Below, piece by piece: positions 12,857-27,739 of a stretch of DNA of 64,000 nt; within the stretch, counting starts at the first letter, position 1; every line of letters starts with the position of its first letter. Below the pieces are notes generated by a model. The model was not told the DNA's origin. It saw nothing but the letters and a program-made list of their open reading frames with translations, and ran no database searches. The stretch lies in the NCBI GenBank assembly GCA_963854835.1, contig OY978530.1, positions 19,134,733 through 19,198,732 on the forward strand, given 5' to 3'. The translations under genes were made by a program, and so were the position numbers. Source of the stretch: Megamerina dolium (lineage: Eukaryota > Arthropoda > Insecta > Diptera > Megamerinidae).

Positions 12857-15800
12857 GTGTCAATTATGGTTATTCTAGAGAGAAGATTGCCGAAGTCACA
12901 GCTGTTTCAATTTAAAATTTGTATGGGGGCTACGATAAACAGTGGGCGTGGTGCGCCCATTTCCTGTAAGCCTAGTTGCTCGTACAATACTAATCCACAC
13001 CTTAAATCTCGTTATTCTACGCTGAATAGTTTCCAAGTTATAACCGGTAACATTTTTTTTTAATTTCCGCAACTTTGTATGGGAGACCCAAAAAGGGGTG
13101 GGCGTGGTGCACTGATTTTCTACCAGATTATTTCCAACTACCATGTTAATTTAAGTATCAATTATGGTTATTCTAGACGGAAGATTGCCGAAGTTACAGC
13201 TGTTTCAATTTAAAATTTGTATGAAGGCTACGATAAACAGTGGGCGTGGTGCGCCCATTTCCTGTGAGCCTAGTTGCTCGTACAATCCTAATCCACACCT
13301 TAAATCTCGTTATTCTACGCTGAATAGTTTCCAAGTTATAACCGGTAACATTTTTTTTTAATTTCCGAAACTTTGTATGGGAGACCCAAAAAGGGGTGGG
13401 CGTGGTGCACTGATTTTCTACCAGATTATTTCCGACTACCATGTCAATCTAAGTGTCAATTATGGTTATTCTAGAGAGAAGATTGCCGAAGTTACAGCTG
13501 TTTCAATTTAAAACTTGTATGGGGGCTACGATAAACAGTGGGCGTGGTGCGCCCATTTCCTGTGAGCCTAGTTGCTCGTACAATACTAATCTATACCTTA
13601 AATCTCGTTGTCCTACTCTAAATGGTTTGTAAGTTATGGAGCTTAAATGTTTTGGTTTAATTCCCTCGACTTTGTATGAGAGGCCCATGAAAGAGTAGGC
13701 GTGGCATACTGATTTTCTGCCAGATTATTTCCGACTACGATATTAATTTAGGTGTCAATTATGGTTATTCTAGACAGAAGATTGCCGATGTTACAGCTGT
13801 TTCAATTTAAAATTTGTATGGGGCTACGATAAACAGTGGGCGTGGTGCGCCCATTTCCTTTGAGCCTAGTTGCTCGCACAATCCAAATCCACACCTTAAA
13901 TCTCGTTATTCTACGCTGAATAGTTTCCAAGTTATAACCGGTAACATTTTTTTTTAATTTCCGCAACTTTGTATGGGAGACCCAAAAAGGGGTGGGCGTG
14001 GTACACTGATTTTCTACCAGATTATTTCCAACTACCATGTTAATTTAAGTATCAATTATGGTTATTCTAGACGGAAGATTGCCGAAGTTACAGCTGTTTC
14101 AATTTAAAATTTGTATGAAGGCTACGATAAACAGTGGGCGTGGTGCGCCCATTTCCTGTGAGCCTAGTTGCTCGTACAATCCTAATCCACACCTTAAATC
14201 TCGTTATTCTACGCTGAATAGTTTCCAAGTTATAACCGGTAACATTTTTTTTTAATTTCCGCAACTTTGTATGGGAGACCCAAAAAGGGGTGGGCGTGGT
14301 GCACTGATTTTCTACCAGATTATTTCCAACTACCATGTTAATTTAAGTATCAATTATGGTTATTCTAGACGGAAGATTGCCGAAGTTACAGCTGTTTCAA
14401 TTTAAAATTTGTATGAAGGCTACGATAAACAGTGGGCATGGTGCGCCCATTTCCTTTGAGCCTAGTTGCTCGCACAATCCTAATCCACACCTTAAATCTC
14501 GTTATTCTACGCTGAATAGTTTGCAAGTTATAACCGGTAATATTTTTTTAATTTCCGCAACTTTGTATGGGAGCCCCAAGAAGGAGTGGGAGTGGCACAC
14601 TGATTTTATACTAGATTATTTCCGACTACCATGTTAATCTAAGTGTCAATTATGGTTATTCTAGAGAGAAGATTGCCGAAGTCACAGCTGTTTCAATTTA
14701 AAATTTGTATGGGGGCTACGATAAACAGTGGGCGTGGTGCGTCCATTTCCTGTGAGCCTAGTTGCTCGTACAATACTAATCCACACCTTAAATCTAGTTA
14801 TTCTACGGTGAATGGTTTGTAAGTTATGGAGCTTAAAAGTTTTAGTTTAATTCCCTCGACTTTGTATGAGAGATCCATGAAGGAGTGGGCGCGACACACT
14901 GATTTTCTGCCAGATTATTTCCGACTACGATATTAATTTAGGTGTCAATTATGGTTCTTCTAGAGAGAAGATTGCCGAAGTTACAGCTGTTTCAATTTAA
15001 AATTTGTATGGGGGCTACGATAAACAGTGAGCGTGGTGCGCCCATTTCCTGTGAGCCTAGTTGCTCGTACAATACTAATCCACACCTTCTCGTTATTCTA
15101 CGGTGAATGGTTTGGAAGTTATAACCGGTAAAATTTTTTTTAATTTCCGCAACTTTGTATGGGAGCCCCAAGAAGGAGTGGGCGTGGTACACTGATGTTC
15201 TACTAGATTATTTCCGACTACCATGTTAATCTAAGTGTCAATTATGGTTATTCTAGAGAGAAGATTGCTGAAGTTACAGCTGTTTCAATTTAAAATTTGT
15301 ATGGGGCTACGATAACAGTGGGCGTGGTGCGTCCATTTCCTGTGAGCCTAGTTGCTCGTACAATACTAATCTATACCTTAAATCTCGTTGTCCTACGCTA
15401 AATGGTTTGTAAGTTATGGAGCTTAAAAGTTTTAGTTTAATTCCCTCGACTTTGTATGAGAGACCCATGAAGGAGTGAGCATGGCACACTGATTTTCTGC
15501 CAGGTTATTTCCGACTACTTAATTAATTTATGTGTCAATTATGGTTATTCTAGACAGAAGATTGCCGAAGTTACAGCTGTTTCAATTTAAAATTTGTATG
15601 GGGGCTACGATAAACAGTGGGCGTGGTGTGCTCATTTCCTGTGAGCCTAGTTGCTCGTACAATACTAATCTATACCTTAAATCTCGTTGTCCTACGCTAA
15701 ATGGTTTGCAAGTTATAACCGGTAACATTTTTTTTTAATTTCCGCAACTTTGTATGGGAGACCCATGAAGGAGTGGGCGTGGCACACTGATTTTCTGTCA

Positions 15801-17920
15801 GATTATTTCCGACTACGATATTAATTTAGGTGTCAATTATGGTTATTCTAGACAGAAGATTGCCGAAGTTACAGCTGTTTCAATTTAAAAGAATTTACTC
15901 ATTTTGTATTTGGGATACGATAAACAGTGGGCGTGGTGCTTCCATTTCCTGTGAGCCTAGTTGCTCGTACAATACTAATCTATACCTTAAATCTCGTTGT
16001 GCTACGCTAAATGGTTTGTAAGTTATGGAGCTTAAATGTTTTGGTTTAATTCCCTCGACTTTGTATGAGAGGCCCATGAAAGAGTAGGCGTGGCACTCTG
16101 ATTTTCTGCTAGATTATTTCCGACTACGATATTAATTTAGGTGTCAATTATGGTTATTCTAGACAGAAGATTGCCGATGTTACAGCTGTTTCAATTTAAA
16201 ATTTGTATGGGGGCTACGATAAACAGTGGGCGTGGTGCGCCCATTTCCTTTGAGCCTAGTTGCTCGTACAATCCTAATCCACACCTTAAATCTCGTTATT
16301 TACGCTGAATAGTTTGCAAGTTATAACCGGTAATATTTTTTTAAATTTCCGCAACTTTGTATGGGAGCCCCAAGAAGGAGTGGGAGTGGCACACTGATTT
16401 TATACTAGATTATTTCCGACTACCATGTTAATCTAAGTGTCAATTATGGTTATTCTAGAGAGAAGATTGCCGAAGTCACAGCTGTTTCAATTTAAAATTT
16501 GTATGGGGGCTACGATAAACAGTGGGCGTGGTGCGCCCATTTCCTTTGAGCCTAGTTGCTCGTACAATCCTAATCCACACCTTAAATCTCGTTATTCTAC
16601 GCTGAATAGTTTCCAAGTTATAACCGGTAACATTTTTTTTTAATTTCCGCAACTTTGTATGGGAGACCCAAAAAGGGGTGGGCGTGGTGCACTGATTTTC
16701 TACCAGATTATTTCCAACTACCATGTTAATTTAAGTATCAATTATGGTTATTCTAGACGGAAGATTGCCGAAGTTACAGCTGTTTCAATTTAAAATTTGT
16801 ATGAAGGCTACGATAAACAGTGGGCGTGGTGCGCCCATTTCCTGTGAGCCTAGTTGCTCGTACAATCCTAATCCACACCTTAAATCTCGTTATTCTACGC
16901 TGAATAGTTTCCAAGTTATAACCGGTAACATTTTTTTTTAATTTCCGCAACTTTGTATGGGAGACCCAAAAAGGGGTGGGCGTGGTGCACTGATTTTCTA
17001 CCAGATTATTTCCGACTACCATGTCAATCTAAGTGTCAATTATGGTTATTCTAGAGAGAAGATTGCCGAAGTTACAGCTGTTTCAATTTAAAACTTGTAT
17101 GGGGGCTACGATAAACAGTGGGCGTGGTGCGCCCATTTCCTGTGAGCCTAGTTGCTCGTACAATACTAATCTATACCTTAAATCTCGTTGTCCTACGCTA
17201 AATGGTTTGTAAGTTATGGAGCTTAAATGTTTTGGTTTAATTCCCTCGACTTTGTATGAGAGGCCCATGAAAGAGTAGGCGTGGCATACTGATTTTCTGC
17301 CAGATTATTTCCGACTACGATATTAATTTAGGTGTCAATTATGGTTATTCTAGACAGAAGATTGCCGATGTTACAGCTGTTTCAATTTAAAATTTGTATG
17401 GGGCTACGATAAACAGTGGGCGTGGTGCGCCCATTTCCTTTGAGCCTAGTTGCTCGCACAATCCAAATCCACACCTTAAATCTCGTTATTCTACGCTGAA
17501 TAGTTTCCAAGTTATAACCGGTAACATTTTTTTTTAATTTCCGCAACTTTGTATGGGAGACCCAAAAAGGGGTGGGCGTGGTACACTGATTTTCTACCAG
17601 ATTATTTCCAACTACCATGTTAATTTAAGTATCAATTATGGTTATTCTAGACGGAAGATTGCCGAAGTTACAGCTGTTTCAATTTAAAATTTGTATGAAG
17701 GCTACGATAAACAGTGGGCGTGGTGCGCCCATTTCCTGTGAGCCTAGTTGCTCGTACAATCCTAATCCACACCTTAAATCTCGTTATTCTACGCTGAATA
17801 GTTTCCAAGTTATAACCGGTAACATTTTTTTTTAATTTCCGCAACTTTGTATGGGAGACCCAAAAAGGGGTGGGCGTGGTGCACTGATTTTCTACCAGAT
17901 TATTTCCGACTACCATGTCA
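12857..17920. repeat. Higher-order block with 3580-bp offset
   Basis: Variant monomers at 12857, 13164, 13503, 13802 and 14058 reappear at 16437, 16744, 17083, 17382 and 17638. These include a monomer missing one G (GTATGGGGCTACG) and a GCACAATCCAAATCC variant. The offset equals about twelve monomers. Confidence 0.8.
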
Positions 17921-18573
17921 ATCTAAGTGTCAATTATGGTTATTCTAGAGAGAAGATTGCCGAAGTTACAGCTGTTTCAATTTAAAACTTGTATGGGGGC
18001 TACGATAAACAGTGGGCGTGGTGCGCCCATTTCCTGTGAGCCTAGTTGCTCGTACAATGCTAATCTATACCTTAAATCTCGTTGTCCTACGCTAAATGGT
18101 TTGTAAGTTATGGAGCTTAAATGTTTTGGTTTAATTCCCTCGACTTTGTATGAGAGGCCCATGAAAGAGTAGGCGTGGCATACTGATTTTCTGCCAGATT
18201 ATTTCCGACTACGATATTAATTTAGGTGTCAATTATGGTTATTCTAGACAGAAGATTGCCGATGTTACAGCTGTTTCAATTTAAAATTTGTATGGGGGCT
18301 ACGATAAACAGTGGGCGTGGTGCGCCCATTTCCTTTGAGCCTAGTTGCTCGCACAATCCTAATCCACACCTTAAATCTCGTTATTCTACGCTGAATAGTT
18401 TCCAAGTTATAACCGGTAACATTTTTTTTTAATTTCCGCAACTTTGTATGGGAGACCCAAAAAGGGGTGGGCGTGGTGCACTGATTTTCTACCAGATTAT
18501 TTCCGACTACCATGTCAATCTAAGTGTCAATTATGGTTATTCTAGAGAGAAGATTGCCGAAGTTACAGCTGTT

Positions 18574-21500
18574 TCAATTTAAAACTTGTATGGGGGCTAC
18601 GATAAACAGTGGGCGTGGTGCGTCCATTTCCTGTGAGCCTAGTTGCTCGTACAATACTAATCTATACCTTAAATCTCGTTGTCCTACGCTAAATGGTTTG
18701 TAAGTTATGGAGCTTAAATATTTTGGTTTAATTCCCTCGACTTTGTATGAGAGGCCCATGAAAGAGTAGGCGTGGCATACTGATTTTCTGCCAGATTATT
18801 TCCGACTACGATATTAATTTAGGTGTCAATTATGGTTATTCTAGACAGAAGATTGCCGATGTTACAGCTATTTCAATTTAAAATTTGTATGGGGGCTACG
18901 ATAAACAGTGGGCATAGTGCGCCCATTTCCTTTGAGCCTAGTTGCTCGCACAATCCTAATCCACACCTTAAATTTCGTTATTCTACGCTGAATAGTTTGC
19001 AAGTTATAACCGGTAATATTTTTTTAATTTCCGCAACTTTGTATGGGAGCCCCAAGAAGGAGTGGGAGTGGCACACTGATTTTATACTAGATTATTTCCG
19101 ACTACCATGTTAATCTAAGTGTCAATTATGGTTATTCTAGAGAGAAGATTGCAGAAGTCACAGCTGTTTCAATTTAAAATTTGTATGGGGGCTACGATAA
19201 ACAGTGGGCGTGGTGCGTCCATTTCCTGTGAGCCTAGTTGCTCGTACAATACTAATCCACACCTTAAATCTAGTTATTCTACGGTGAATGGTTTGTAAGT
19301 TATGGAGCTTAAAAGTTTTAGTTTAATTCCCTCGACTTTGTATGAGAGATCCATGAAGGAGTGGGCGCGACACACTGATTTTCTGCCAGATTATTTCCGA
19401 CTACGATATTAATTTAGGTGTCAATTATGGTTCTTCTAGAGAGAAGATTGCCGAAGTTACAGCTGTTTCAATTTAAAATTTGTATGGGGGCTACGATAAA
19501 CAGTGAGCGTGGTGCGCCCATTTCCTGTGAGCCTAGTTGCTCGTACAATACTAATCCACACCTTCTCGTTATTCTACGGTGAATGGTTTGGAAGTTATAA
19601 CCGGTAAAATTTTTTTTAATTTCCGCAACTTTGTATGGGAGCCCCAAGAAGGAGTGGGCGTGGTACACTGATGTTCTACTAGATTATTTCCGACTACCAT
19701 GTTAATCTAAGTGTCAATTATGGTTATTCTAGAGAGAAGATTGCTGAAGTTACAGTTGTTTCAATTTAAAATTTGTATGGGGGCTACGATAAACAGTGTG
19801 CGTGGTGCGTCGATTTCCTGTGAGCCTAGTTGCTCGTACAATACTAATCTATACCTTAAATCTCGTTGTCCTACGCTGAATGGTTTGTAAGTTATGGAGC
19901 TTAAAAGTTTTAGTTTAATTCCTCGACTTTGTATGAGAGACCCAAAAATGAGTGGGCGTGGGACACTGATTTTCTGCCAGATTATTTCCGACTACCATAT
20001 TAATTTAGGTGTCAATTATTGTTATTCTAGACAGAAGATTGCCGAAGTTACAGCTGTTTCAATTTAAAATTTGTATGAAGGCTACGATAAACAGTGGGCG
20101 TGGTGCGCCCATTTCCTGTGAGCCTAGTTGCTCGTACAATACTAATCCACACCTTAAATCTCGTTATTCTACGCTGAATAGTTTCCAAGTTATAACCGGT
20201 AATATTTTTTTAAATTTCCGCAACTTTCTTTGGGAGCCCCAAGAAGGAGTGGGAGTGGCACACTGATTTTATACTAGATTATTTCCGACTACCATGTTAA
20301 TCTAAGTGTCAATTATGGTTTTTCTAGAGAGAAGATTTCCGAAGTCACAGCTGTTTCAATTTAAAAATTGTATGGGGGCTACGATAAACAGTGGGCGTGG
20401 TGCGCCCATTTCCTGTGAGCCTAGTTACTCGTACAATACTAATCCACACCTTAAATCTCGTTATTCTACGCTGAATAGTTTCCAAGTTATAACCGGTAAT
20501 ATTTTTTTAAATTTCCGCAACTTTCTTTGGGAGCCCCAAGAAGGAGTGGGAGTGGCACACTGATTTTATACTAGATTATTTCCGACTACCATGTTAATCT
20601 AAGTGTCAATTATGGTTTTTCTAGAGAGAAGATTTCCGAAGTCACAGCTGTTTCAATTTAAAAATTGTATGGGGGCTACGATAAACAGTGGGCGTGGTGC
20701 GCCCATTTCCTGTGAGCCTAGTTGCTCGTACAATACTAATCCACACCTTAAATCTCGTTATTCTACGCTGAATAGTTTCCAAGTTATAACCGGTAACATT
20801 TTTTTTTAATTTCCGCAACTTTGTATGGGAGACCCAAAAAGGGGTGGGCGTGGTGCACTGATTTTCTACCAGATTATTTCCGACTACCATGTCAATCTAA
20901 GTGTCAATTATGGTTATTCTAGAGAGAAGATTGCCGAAGTTACAGCTGTTTCAATTTAAAACTTGTATGGGGGCTACGATAAACAGTGGGCGTGGTGCGC
21001 CCATTTTCTGTGAGCCTAGTTGCTCGTACAATACTAATCTATACCTTAAATCTCGTTGTCCTACGCTAAATGGTTTGTAAGTTATGGAGCTTAAAAATTT
21101 TGGTTTAATTCCCTCGACTTTGTATGAGAGGCCCATGAAAGAGTAGGCGTGCCACACTGATTTTCTGTCAGATTATTTCCGACTACGATATTAATTTAAG
21201 TATCAATTATGGTTATTCTAGACGGAAGATTGCCGAAGTTACTGCTGTTTCAATTTAAAATTTGTATGAAGGCTACGATAAACAGTGGGCGTGGTGCGTC
21301 CATTTCCTGTGAGCCTAGTTGCTCGTACAATACTAATCCACACCTTAAATCTCGTTATTCTACGCTGAATAGTTTGCAAGTTATAACCGGTAACATTTTT
21401 TTTTAATTTCCGCAACTTTGTATGGGAGACCCAAAAAGGGGTGGGCGTGGTACACTGATTTTCTACCAGATTATTTCCAACTACCATGTTAATTTAAGTA

Positions 21501-24500
21501 TCAATTATGGTTATTCTAGACGGAAGATTGCCGAAGTTACAGCTGTTTCAATTTAAAATTTGTATGAAGGCTACGATAAACAGTGGGCGTGGTGCTTCCA
21601 TTTCCTGTGAGCCTAGTTGCTCGTACAATACTAATCTATACCTTAAATCTCGTTATTCTACGCTGAATAGTTTCCAAGTTATAACCGGTAACATTTTTTT
21701 TTAATTTCCGCAACTTTGTAGGGGAGACCCAAAAAGGGGTGGGCGTGGTGCACTGATTTTATACCAGATTATTTCCGACTACCATGTCAATCTAAGTGTC
21801 AATTATGGTTATTCTAGAGAGAAGATTGCCGAAGTTACAGCTGTTTCAATTTAAAACTTGTATGGGGGCTACGATAAACAGTGGGCGTGGTGCGTCCATT
21901 TCCTGTGAGCCTAGTTGCTCGTACAATACTAATCTATACCTTAAATCTCGTTGTCCTACGCTAAATGGTTTGTAAGTTATGGAGCTTAAATATTTTGGTT
22001 TAATTCCCTCGACTTTGTATGAGAGGCCCATGAAAGAGTAGGCGTGGCATACTGATTTTCTGCCAGATTATTTCCGACTACGATATTAATTTAGGTGTCA
22101 ATTATGGTTATTCTAGACAGAAGATTGCCGATGTTACAGCTATTTCAATTTAAAATTTGTATGGGGGCTACGATAAACAGTGGGCATAGTGCGCCCATTT
22201 CCTTTGAGCCTAGTTGCTCGCACAATCCTAATCCACACCTTAAATTTCGTTATTCTACGCTGAATAGTTTGCAAGTTATAACCGGTAATATTTTTTTAAT
22301 TTCCGCAACTTTGTATGGGAGCCCCAAGAAGGAGTGGGAGTGGCACACTGATTTTATACTAGATTATTTCCGACTACCATGTTAATCTAAGTGTCAATTA
22401 TGGTTATTCTAGAGAGAAGATTGCCGAAGTCACAGCTGTTTCAATTTAAAATTTGTATGGGGGCTACGATAAACAGTGGGCGTGGTGCGTCCATTTCCTG
22501 TGAGCCTAGTTGCTCGTACAATACTAATCCACACCTTAAATCTAGTTATTCTACGGTGAATGGTTTGTAAGTTATGGAGCTTAAAAGTTTTAGTTTAATT
22601 CCCTCGACTTTGTATGAGAGATCCATGAAGGAGTGGGCGCGACACACTGATTTTCTGCCAGATTATTTCCGACTACGATATTAATTTAGGTGTCAATTAT
22701 GGTTCTTCTAGAGAGAAGATTGCCGAAGTTACAGCTGTTTCAATTTAAAATTTGTATGGGGGCTACGATAAACAGTGAGCGTGGTGCGCCCATTTCCTGT
22801 GAGCCTAGTTGCTCGTACAATACTAATCCACACCTTCTCGTTATTCTACGGTGAATGGTTTGGAAGTTATAACCGGTAAAATTTTTTTTAATTTCCGCAA
22901 CTTTGTATGGGAGCCCCAAGAAGGAGTGGGCGTGGTACACTGATGTTCTACTAGATTATTTCCGACTACCATGTTAATCTAAGTGTCAATTATGGTTATT
23001 CTAGAGAGAAGATTGCTGAAGTTACAGTTGTTTCAATTTAAAATTTGTATGGGGGCTACGATAAACAGTGTGCGTGGTGCGTCGATTTCCTGTGAGCCTA
23101 GTTGCTCGTACAATACTAATCTATACCTTAAATCTCGTTGTCCTACGCTGAATGGTTTGTAAGTTATGGAGCTTAAAAGTTTTAGTTTAATTCCTCGACT
23201 TTGTATGAGAGACCCAAAAATGAGTGGGCGTGGGACACTGATTTTCTGCCAGATTATTTCCGACTACCATATTAATTTAGGTGTCAATTATTGTTATTCT
23301 AGACAGAAGATTGCCGAAGTTACAGCTGTTTCAATTTAAAATTTGTATGAAGGCTACGATAAACAGTGGGCGTGGTGCGCCCATTTCCTGTGAGCCTAGT
23401 TGCTCGTACAATACTAATCCACACCTTAAATCTCGTTATTCTACGCTGAATAGTTTCCAAGTTATAACCGGTAATATTTTTTTAAATTTCCGCAACTTTC
23501 TTTGGGAGCCCCAAGAAGGAGTGGGAGTGGCACACTGATTTTATACTAGATTATTTCCGACTACCATGTTAATCTAAGTGTCAATTATGGTTTTTCTAGA
23601 GAGAAGATTGCCGAAGTCACAGCTGTTTCAATTTAAAATTTGTATGGGGGCTACGATAAACAGTGGGCGTGGTGCGTCCATTTCCTGTGAGCCTAGTTGC
23701 TCGTACAATACTAATCCACACCTTAAATCTAGTTATTCTACGGTGAATGGTTTGTAAGTTATGGAGCTTAAAAGTTTTAGTTTAATTCCCTCGACTTTGT
23801 ATGAGAGATCCATGAAGGAGTGGGCGCGACACACTGATTTTCTGCCAGATTATTTCCGACTACGATATTAATTTAGGTGTCAATTATGGTTCTTCTAGAG
23901 AGAAGATTGCCGAAGTTACAGCTGTTTCAATTTAAAATTTGTATGGGGGCTACGATAAACAGTGGGCGTGGTGCGCCCATTTCCTGTGAGCCTAGTTGCT
24001 CGTACAATACTAATCCACACCTTAAATCTCGTTATTCTACGCTGAATAGTTTCCAAGTTATAACCGGTAATATTTTTTTAAATTTCCGCAACTTTCTTTG
24101 GGAGCCCCAAGAAGGAGTGGGAGTGGCACACTGATTTTATACTAGATTATTTCCGACTACCATGTTAATCTAAGTGTCAATTATGGTTTTTCTAGAGAGA
24201 AGATTTCCGAAGTCACAGCTGTTTCAATTTAAAAATTGTATGGGGGCTACGATAAACAGTGGGCGTGGTGCGCCCATTTCCTGTGAGCCTAGTTGCTCGT
24301 ACAATACTAATCCACACCTTAAATCTCGTTATTCTACGCTGAATAGTTTCCAAGTTATAACCGGTAACATTTTTTTTTAATTTCCGCAACTTTGTATGGG
24401 AGACCCAAAAAGGGGTGGGCGTGGTGCACTGATTTTCTACCAGATTATTTCCGACTACCATGTCAATCTAAGTGTCAATTATGGTTATTCTAGAGAGAAG

Positions 24501-25300
24501 ATTGCCGAAGTTACAGCTGTTTCAATTTAAAACTTGTATGGGGGCTACGATAAACAGTGGGCGTGGTGCGCCCATTTTCTGTGAGCCTAGTTGCTCGTAC
24601 AATACTAATCTATACCTTAAATCTCGTTGTCCTACGCTAAATGGTTTGTAAGTTATGGAGCTTAAAAATTTTGGTTTAATTCCCTCGACTTTGTATGAGA
24701 GGCCCATGAAAGAGTAGGCGTGCCACACTGATTTTCTGTCAGATTATTTCCGACTACGATATTAATTTAAGTATCAATTATGGTTATTCTAGACGGAAGA
24801 TTGCCGAAGTTACTGCTGTTTCAATTTAAAATTTGTATGAAGGCTACGATAAACAGTGGGCGTGGTGCGTCCATTTCCTGTGAGCCTAGTTGCTCGTACA
24901 ATACTAATCCACACCTTAAATCTCGTTATTCTACGCTGAATAGTTTGCAAGTTATAACCGGTAACATTTTTTTTTAATTTCCGCAACTTTGTATGGGAGA
25001 CCCAAAAAGGGGTGGGCGTGGTACACTGATTTTCTACCAGATTATTTCCAACTACCATGTTAATTTAAGTATCAATTATGGTTATTCTAGACGGAAGATT
25101 GCCGAAGTTACAGCTGTTTCAATTTAAAATTTGTATGAAGGCTACGATAAACAGTGGGCGTGGTGCTTCCATTTCCTGTGAGCCTAGTTGCTCGTACAAT
25201 ACTAATCTATACCTTAAATCTCGTTATTCTACGCTGAATAGTTTCCAAGTTATAACCGGTAACATTTTTTTTTAATTTCCGCAACTTTGTATGGGAGACC
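18574..25300. repeat. Higher-order block with 3272- and 3571-bp offsets
   Basis: Units at 18574, 18823, 19468 and 20009 recur at 21846, 22095, 22740 and 23281 (3272 bp). Units at 20603, 20951, 21209 and 21507 recur at 24174, 24522, 24780 and 25078 (3571 bp). The difference between the two offsets is 299 bp, one extra monomer. Private markers include GGGCGCGACACACTG, GGGCATAGTGCGCCC and ACTGATGTTCTACTAG. Confidence 0.8.
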
Positions 25301-27739
25301 CAAAAAGGGGTGGGCGTGGTGCACTGATTTTATACCAGATTATTTCCGACTACCATGTCAATCTAAGTGTCAATTATGGTTATTCTAGAGAGAAGATTGC
25401 CGAAGTTACAGCTGTTTCAATTTAAAACTTGTATGGGGGCTACGATAAACAGTGGGCGTGGTGCGCCCATTTCCTGTGAGCCTAGTTGCTCGTACAATAC
25501 TAATCTATACCTTAAATCTCGTTGTCCTACGCTAAATGGTTTGTAAGTTATGGAGCTTAAAAGTTTTGGTTTAATTCCCTCGACTTTGTATGAGAGGCCC
25601 ATGAAAGAGTGGGCGTGGTACACTGATTTTCTACCAGATTATTTCCAACTACCATGTTAATTTAAGTATCAATTATGGTTATTCTAGACGGAAGATTGCC
25701 GAAGTTACAGCTGTTTCAATTTAAAATTTGTATGAAAGCTACGATAAACAGTGGGCGTGGTGCGCCCATTTCCTGTGAGCCTAGTTGCTCGTACAATCCT
25801 AATCCACACCTTAAATCTCGTTATTCTACGCTGAATAGTTTGCAAGTTATAACCGGTAATATTTTTTTTAATTTCCGCAACTTTGTATGGGAGCCCCAAG
25901 AAGGAGTGGGAGTGGCACACTGATTTTATACTAGATTATTTCCGACTACCATGTTAATCTAAGTGTCAATTATGGTTATTCTAGAGAGAAGATTGCCGAA
26001 GTCACAGCTGTTTCAATTTAAAATTTGTATGGGGGCTACGATAAACAGTGGGCGTGGTGCGCCCATTTCCTGTGAGCCTAGTTGCTCGTACAATCCTAAT
26101 CCACACCTTAAATCTCGTTATTCTACGCTGAATAGTTTGCAAGTTATAACCGGTAATATTTTTTTTAATTTCCGCAACTTTGTATGGGAGCCCCAAGAAG
26201 GAGTGGGAGTGGCACACTAATTTTATACCAGATTATTTCCGACTACCATGTCAATCTAAGTGTCAATTATGGTTATTCTAGAGAGAAGATTGCCGAAGTT
26301 ACAGCTGTTTCAATTTAAAACTTGTATGGGGGTACTATAAACAGTGGGCGTGGTGCGCCCATTTCCTGTGAGCCTAGTTGCTCGTACAATACTAATCTAT
26401 ACCTTAAATCTCGTTGTCCTACGCTAAATGGTTTGTAAGTTATGGAGCTTAAAAGTTTTGGTGTAATTCCCTCGACTTTGTATGAGTGGCACACTGATTT
26501 TCTGTCAGATTATATCCGACTACGATATTAATTTAAGTATCAATTATGGTTATTCTAGAGAGAAGATTGCCGAAGTCACAGCTGTTTCAATTTAAAATTT
26601 GTATGGGGGCTACGATAAACAGTGGGCGTGGTGCGCCCATTTCCTGTGAGCCTAGTTGCTCGTACAATCCTAATCCACACCTTAAATCTCGTTATTCTAC
26701 GCTGAATAGTTTGCAAGTTATAACCGGTAATATTTTTTTTAATTTCCGCAACTTTGTATGGGAGCCCCAAGAAGGAGTGGGAGTGGCACACTGATTTTAT
26801 ACCAGATTATTTCCGACTACCATGTCAATCTAAGTGTCAATTATGGTTATTCTAGAGAGAAGATTGCCGAAGTTACAGCTGTTTCAATTTAAAATTTGTA
26901 TGAAGGCTACGATAAACAGTGGGCGTGGTGCGCCCATTTCCTGTGAGCCTAGTTGCTCGTACAATAATAATCCACACCTTAAATCTCGTTATTCTACGCT
27001 GAATAGTTTGCAAGTTATAACCGGTAACATTTTTTTTTAATTTCCGCAACTTTGTATGGGAGACCCAAAAAGGGGTGGGCGTGGTACACTGATTTTCTAC
27101 CAGATTATTTCCAACTACCATGTTAATTTAAGTATCAATTATGGTTATTCTAGACGGAAGATTGCCGAAGTTACAGCTGTTTCAATTTAAAATTTGTATG
27201 AAGGCTACGATAAACAGTGGGCGTGGTGCGCCCATTTCCTGTGAGATTAGTTGCTCGTACAATCCTAATCCACACCTTAAATCTCGTTATTCTACGCTGA
27301 ATAGTTTCCAAGTTATAACCGGTAACATTTTTTTTTAATTTCCGCAACTTTGTATGGGAGACCCAAAAAGGGGTGAGCGTGGTGCACTGATTTTCTACCA
27401 GATTATTTCCGACTACCATGTCAATCTAAGTGTCAATTATGGTTATTCTAGAGAGAAGATTGCCGAAGTTACAGCTGTTTCAATTTAAAACTTGTATGGG
27501 GGCTACGATAAACAGTGGGCGTGGTGCGCCCATTTCCTGTGAGCCTAGTTGCTCGTACAATACTAATCTATACCTTAAATCTCGTTGTCCTACGCTAAAT
27601 GGTTTGTAAGTTATGGAGCTTAAAAGTTTTGGTTTAATTCCCTCGACTTTGTATGAGAGGCCCATGAAAGAGTAGGCGTGGCACAATGATTTTCTGCCAG
27701 ATTATTTCCGACTACGATATTAATTTAGGTGTCAATTAT